Below are positions 6,155 through 8,826 of a stretch of 8,826 bases of DNA, in pieces; position 1 is the first letter of the stretch, and every line of letters begins with the position of its first letter. Below the pieces are notes generated by a model that had not been told where the DNA came from, did not search any database, and worked only from the letters and a program-made list of their open reading frames with translations. This DNA comes from JBBDXI01 sp040902425. Lineage in GTDB: Bacteria > Planctomycetota > Phycisphaerae > Phycisphaerales > UBA1924. The position numbers and the translations under genes were made by a program. Location: the NCBI GenBank assembly GCA_040902425.1, contig JBBDXI010000005.1:1-8826 (forward strand). The letters run 5' to 3'.

Positions 6155-6237
6155 GCGTGGAATTGGAGAGGGGAGAGGGCGAAGCGGTCGACCGCGGACG
6201 GATTGACCGCGAACCGGCCGACCGCGGCCCGAGCTGA
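6151..6237 (+). CDS. 28-codon ORF overlapping the permease stop (doubtful)
   Basis: An ATG overlaps the permease TGA in the ATGA arrangement typical of a coupled downstream gene, but the frame closes after 28 codons. The peptide is highly charged (Glu, Arg, Asp rich) and its second half is the translation of a short GACCGCG repeat. It resembles no family I know. It may be chance, or the remaining start of a gene whose body was lost where the repeats expanded. I list it only because of the overlap. Confidence 0.15.
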   Translation: MSVELERGEGEAVDRGRIDREPADRGPS

Positions 6238-6242
6238 CTGCG
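6190..6242. repeat. short GACCGCG direct repeat, period 15-16 bp
   Basis: GACCGCG occurs at 6190-6196, 6205-6211 and 6220-6226, with the variant GACTGCG at 6236-6242, so the spacing is 15, 15 and 16 bases. The intervening bases vary. It leads into the 48-bp repeat array and shows no promoter or coding signal. Confidence 0.5.
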
Positions 6243-6255
6243 GCCGAAGCCTTGC

Positions 6256-6658
6256 GAGGCGAGCCAAAGGCGAGCCGAGCGAATCAGAAAGGGCAGTCAC
6301 GGTGTCAGCCGGAAAGGCGAGCCGAGCGAATCAGAAAAGAGCCGTCCCGGTGTCAGCCGGAAAGGCGAGCCGAGCGAATCAGAAAAGGGCCGTCCCGGTG
6401 TCAGCCGGAAAGGCGAGCCGAGCGAATCAGAAAAGAGCCGTCCCGGTGTCNNNNNNNNNNNNNNNNNNNNNNNNNNNNNNNNNNNNNNNNNNNNNNNNNN
6501 NNNNNNNNNNNNNNNNNNNNNNNNNNNNNNNNNNNNNNNNNNNNNNNNNNAGCCGGAAAGGCGAGCCGAGCGAATCAGGAAAGAGCCGTCCCGGTGTCAG
6601 CCGGAAGGGCGAGCCGAGCGAATCAGAAAAGAGCCGTCCCGGTGTCAGCCGGAAGGGG
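6256..6658. repeat. 48-bp tandem repeat array (minisatellite)
   Basis: A 48-bp unit starting GTCAGCCGG and ending GTCCCGGT repeats at 6304, 6352, 6400 and 6448, is interrupted by 100 N, and resumes at 6551, 6596 and 6644. The first copy (6256-6303) is diverged and the last is cut short near 6658. Copies are nearly identical, differing at single bases (for example AAAAGAG versus AAAAGGG, and GGAAAGG versus GGAAGGG). There are no spacers, so this is not a CRISPR. Forty-eight is a multiple of three, so plus-strand frames stay open (a 16-residue unit containing KASRANQKRAVPV), as does one minus-strand frame, but no start, ribosome site or recognised domain supports a protein. The array lies at the tail-to-tail junction of the importer operon and the egtD-side operon. 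The last copy provides the stop codon of the gene on its right. Confidence 0.9.
6451..6550. other. 100-N scaffold gap within the 48-bp repeat
   Basis: One hundred N residues, the conventional filler for a gap of unknown size, split the array. The base before the gap and the base after it are consecutive in the repeat unit, so if the array is uninterrupted the real missing length is a whole number of 48-bp units, possibly zero. Confidence 0.95.
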
Positions 6659-7436
6659 ACCCGTCTAGCAGCGCGTTCAGCCGTACACAGAGCGCCAGCA
6701 CTTCGCCATGAACCGCGGGGAACCAGGCGCGGAGCCAGTCGGGGCGGTCGAAGAACGCCAGCGGTGGCTGCCCGGGGCGGCGGATGGCCACGCGGTGTAC
6801 CAGGCCGCTCGCGTTGATGAAGCTCACGTCGTCGAGCCGGCGCCCGGGGGCGGCGACGCCCGCGGTGATGGGACAGAGCGCCGCCACCTTCGCGATGGAC
6901 TCCGCCACGCCCCGCAGACAGAAGGCGCGGGTGCGCCGGCGCGCGGCCTCGGGCAGCGCTCCGATCACTGCCCGCATCGTGATGCCGGAGAACACGGTGT
7001 CGTCCACGACCGCGAGCGATGCGTGGTCCGCCACGCTCCCGAGCTGGGTCGGAAGATCACGCGCCTCGGTGCTGATCACGCGGTAGCCGCCGCTTCCGTC
7101 TTCCTCGCGGGTGAGGCCGATCCGGCGGACGCGCGGGAACCAGCCCGCGCGCGCGTGCAGGGCCTCGGCGACGCGCTGTCCGGCGGTGCCGATCCCGAGT
7201 GCCAGCGCGAAGGGTGCGTGGTCGCCCTGGGCCACCAGGCGCTCCACCTGCTCGCCGAGCGTGAGGATCCGCACCCGCTCCGGATCGCGGGCGACCAACG
7301 CGAGCAGATCGCGCGCCAGCGCGGCGGCGGGCGAGCCCGTGCCCTCGTGCCGCGCCGCCTCGTCGGTCAGATCGTCGTGGACGTAGAGCAGGCGCGGAGT
7401 GGGCTGCGCGTACGCCGCGCCCTGGGCTGCGCTCAA
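6645..7436 (-). CDS. phosphoribosyltransferase-fold protein coupled to egtD
   Basis: The 263-residue product is cytosolic in appearance, with no signal peptide or membrane span. The segment LAVVDDTVFSGITM (141-154) matches the PRPP-binding signature of type I phosphoribosyltransferases: hydrophobic strand, two acidic residues D145-D146, then a small/hydroxyl loop. ALGIGTAGQRVAEAL (79-93) resembles the earlier loop of that fold. Which base or acceptor it uses, or whether it is catalytic at all, cannot be told. It starts at a TTG whose last two bases overlap the egtD stop codon (TTGA), so translation should be coupled to egtD. No better start follows within the first 20 codons. Its last codons and TGA lie in the terminal copy of the 48-bp repeat, so the C-terminus (about DGSPSG) may have been altered by repeat expansion. 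The gene is surely real; the function is unknown. Confidence 0.8.
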   Translation of the reverse strand: MSAAQGAAYAQPTPRLLYVHDDLTDEAARHEGTGSPAAALARDLLALVARDPERVRILTLGEQVERLVAQGDHAPFALALGIGTAGQRVAEALHARAGWFPRVRRIGLTREEDGSGGYRVISTEARDLPTQLGSVADHASLAVVDDTVFSGITMRAVIGALPEAARRRTRAFCLRGVAESIAKVAALCPITAGVAAPGRRLDDVSFINASGLVHRVAIRRPGQPPLAFFDRPDWLRAWFPAVHGEVLALCVRLNALLDGSPSG

Positions 7437-8407
7437 CGCGGCGCAGCGAGCGCGAGCGCGAAGTAGTTGGCCGGGTCCACGTGCCAGTGCACGAGATCGA
7501 GCGAGGCGTCCGCCAGCATCGCCTCGACGCCGGCGCGCGTGAACTTGTAGGAGCTCTCGGTCCAGATGTCCTCGCCGGGCCGGAAGCGGACGGTCAGCCC
7601 CAGGCGCCCGAGCTTCACGGTCTGGGCCGCGTCGGCCACCAGGTGCATCTCGATGCGCGACGCTTCCTCATTATAGAACGCGTGATGGCGGAACGCCTCG
7701 GGCTCGAAGTCGCCGTCCACCGCGCGGTTGATCACGCGCAGGATGTTGCGGTTGAATTCGCGGGTGACCCCCGCCGCGTCGTCGTAGGCGGCATTCAGGA
7801 GCTTCACGTCCTTGACCAGATCCACGCCGAGCAGCAACCGGTCGCCGCGGTCGGGCAGGAGCCCGCGCAGGCCGGCGAGCAGGCGCTGCCGATCCGGCGC
7901 GTCGAGGTTGCCGATGGTGCTGCCCAGGAAGAGGGCCAGCCGGCGGCCGCCCGGGGCCGGGACATGCGCGAGATCGCGCTCGAAGTCGCCCACCACCGCG
8001 TGGACGGAGAGGCGGGGATAATCCCGGATGAGGCCGACGGTGGTGCTCTCGAGCGTGAGCCGGTCCACGTCCAGGGGCACGTAGCGGACCGGCCGGCCGC
8101 CCGAGCTGGCCGCATCCAGGATTCGCCGGGTCTTCTCCGATGAGCCGGCCCCGATCTCCATGATGTCATCGGGAAAAAATTCCCTGATCAACCCGGGCAC
8201 AATTTCCGCCAGCAGGGCCGACTCCGTGCGGGTCGGATAGTACTCCGGCAGCTCGGTGATCCGCTCGAACAGCAGCGACCCCGCCCGGTCGTAAAAGTAC
8301 TTCGCGGGCAAGGTTTTCGGCCGCGCGGTCAGGCCCCGCCGCACGTCCCCTTCGAGGCGCTCCTGACGCGCCCGTTCGTCCGTATGAATATCTAGCCGGT
8401 AGCGCAT
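7433..8407 (-). CDS. egtD: L-histidine N-alpha-methyltransferase
   Basis: EgtD transfers three methyl groups from S-adenosylmethionine to the alpha-amino group of histidine to give hercynine, the first step to ergothioneine. The 324-residue length matches characterised EgtD (about 321). Visible features: LPAKYFYD (33-40) and TELPEYYPTR (51-60), which hold the conserved substrate-side tyrosines; the SAM loop EIGAGSSEKTR (84-94); FLGSTIGNL (160-168) with N167; NAAYDD (205-210) with Y208; and WTESSYKF (282-289), whose E284 and S286 correspond to the histidine-imidazole contacts of the mycobacterial enzyme. The ATG at 8407 is chosen because an AGGG lies seven bases upstream and the length fits; a GTG at 8437 would add ten residues. 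It heads a two-gene minus-strand operon and is divergent from a sulfoxide-synthase-like gene. Confidence 0.95.
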   Translation of the reverse strand: MRYRLDIHTDERARQERLEGDVRRGLTARPKTLPAKYFYDRAGSLLFERITELPEYYPTRTESALLAEIVPGLIREFFPDDIMEIGAGSSEKTRRILDAASSGGRPVRYVPLDVDRLTLESTTVGLIRDYPRLSVHAVVGDFERDLAHVPAPGGRRLALFLGSTIGNLDAPDRQRLLAGLRGLLPDRGDRLLLGVDLVKDVKLLNAAYDDAAGVTREFNRNILRVINRAVDGDFEPEAFRHHAFYNEEASRIEMHLVADAAQTVKLGRLGLTVRFRPGEDIWTESSYKFTRAGVEAMLADASLDLVHWHVDPANYFALALAAPR

Positions 8408-8481
8408 GGCATCGCCCTGCTGCAAGCTAGGCGCCACGAGGGGTCCCGGCGATGCGGAAAGAACAGGCCGCCGGGGCCGGA

Positions 8482-8486
8482 AGGAG
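8482..8486 (+). promoter_or_regulatory. ribosome binding site of the EgtB-like gene
   Basis: AGGAG ends four bases before the ATG at 8491. The sequence is strong though the spacing is slightly short, and it supports that start in the 83-bp divergent spacer. I see no clear promoter for either direction in this spacer. Confidence 0.7.
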
Positions 8487-8490
8487 TGAC

Positions 8491-8826
8491 ATGGTCGAGA
8501 CGATCGCAGACCGGCTGACCGACGCGTGGGCGCGCACCGACCGGATCTTCGAGCTCCTGGCGCCCGGAAGCTGGCTCGCGCAGCCGATCGCGCTGCGCCA
8601 CCCGTTCATCTTCTATCTCGGGCACCTGCCCGCCTTCGCGTGGAACCACGTGGGCGGCACCCTGCTCGAGCGGCCCCCCTTCAACGCGGCCTTCGACGAG
8701 CTGTTCTCGCGCGGCATCGACCCCGACGTGGACGATCCGGCGCATTGCCACGACCATCCCGAGGTGCCGGATCGCTGGCCCGCGGTGGCGGACGTCGTCG
8801 CCTATCGCGATCGCGCGCGCGCGGCG
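8491..8826 (+). CDS. EgtB/SenA/OvoA-like sulfoxide synthase, N-terminal 112 residues (cut by window edge)
   Basis: The frame is open from ATG 8491 to the end of the window. It matches the DinB-like N-terminal domain of the non-heme iron enzymes that join hercynine or histidine to a sulfur or selenium donor with oxygen. The key segment is LRHPFIFYLGHLPAF (35-49), in which H45 aligns with the first of the three iron-binding histidines; the other two and the FGly-synthase-like catalytic domain lie beyond the edge. A His-rich stretch (AHCHDHPEV, 84-92) follows. The RHP-F-FYLGH form looks closer to OvoA- and SenA-type proteins than to the WHLAH form of classical EgtB, so hercynine plus cysteine or glutamylcysteine (ergothioneine), a selenosugar (selenoneine) or histidine (ovothiol) all remain possible. 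Being back to back with egtD favours a hercynine-using enzyme; egtB would be the default symbol. Confidence 0.82.
   Translation, partial: MVETIADRLTDAWARTDRIFELLAPGSWLAQPIALRHPFIFYLGHLPAFAWNHVGGTLLERPPFNAAFDELFSRGIDPDVDDPAHCHDHPEVPDRWPAVADVVAYRDRARAA

Noticed and set aside
6256..6658. CRISPR array
   Set aside because: Units are contiguous with no unique spacers, the unit is not CRISPR-like, and no cas gene is present.
6203..6817. Repetitive protein encoded across the 48-bp array on the plus strand
   Set aside because: The frame is open only because 48 is divisible by three. It runs through the N gap and into the antisense of the PRTase-like gene, and has no ribosome binding site or recognised domain.
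8408..8437. GTG start giving EgtD ten more residues
   Set aside because: The ATG at 8407 has a well-spaced AGGG and gives the usual EgtD length, although the GTG cannot be fully excluded.
8392..8757. 121-codon minus-strand frame opposite the EgtB-like gene
   Set aside because: It overlaps the antisense of a clear DinB/EgtB-like N-terminus and the start of egtD; it has no domain of its own.

Overview
The window looks like a scaffold piece from a very GC-rich bacterium, probably a metagenome-assembled genome. It has a 10-N gap and a 100-N gap, and a poly-C run of about 46 bases at the left edge that looks like a sequencing artefact. GTG and TTG starts, GC-rich codon use and an actinobacterial/fungal-type LeuA fit a high-GC soil lineage such as Rokubacteria/Methylomirabilota or a high-GC proteobacterium. 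This taxonomic guess is inference only; no marker gene is present.

Layout from left to right: glgC (minus) encodes ADP-glucose pyrophosphorylase. A 200-bp divergent spacer carries a TATACT box and a 5' hairpin, followed by a small single-RRM RNA-binding protein (plus). A roughly 140-bp MITE/REP-like palindromic element begins at the base after the RRM stop codon and fills most of the spacer to the convergent leuA (minus). Upstream of leuA is a recognisable leucine attenuator: a TTGACA-17-CACAAT promoter, a 14-residue leader peptide ending in Leu-Leu-Leu-Ser, a 10-N gap, and a GC-rich hairpin with a T6 tract just before leuA. The leader ATG lies at or within a few bases of the predicted transcription start. 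Transcribed divergently is a two-gene ABC importer of the quaternary-amine (OpuC/YehW-X/EgtU) class: a GTG-started ATPase, then one protein fusing a secreted substrate-binding domain (N-terminal) to the permease (C-terminal).

Between the importer and the next genes lie about 490 bp without a convincing gene. They hold a short GACCGCG-type direct repeat and a 48-bp minisatellite interrupted by the 100-N gap. The right third is an ergothioneine-type locus: egtD (minus), a PRTase-fold gene coupled to it through a TTGA overlap (minus), and, divergently, the N-terminal 112 residues of an EgtB/SenA/OvoA-like sulfoxide synthase with a DinB-type iron-binding domain, cut off by the window edge.

How the genes may work together: EgtD makes hercynine from histidine, and the divergent enzyme would then add the sulfur (or possibly selenium) donor. 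The fused importer belongs to the family that includes both betaine/choline and ergothioneine importers, so its place beside an egt locus is suggestive, though its ligand cannot be read from the sequence. The leu attenuator and the glgC-RRM pair appear to be ordinary housekeeping neighbours. The most notable points are the apparently leaderless leu leader peptide, the inverted SBP-permease fusion beside egt genes, the PRTase-like partner of egtD, and the minisatellite that supplies that gene's stop codon.
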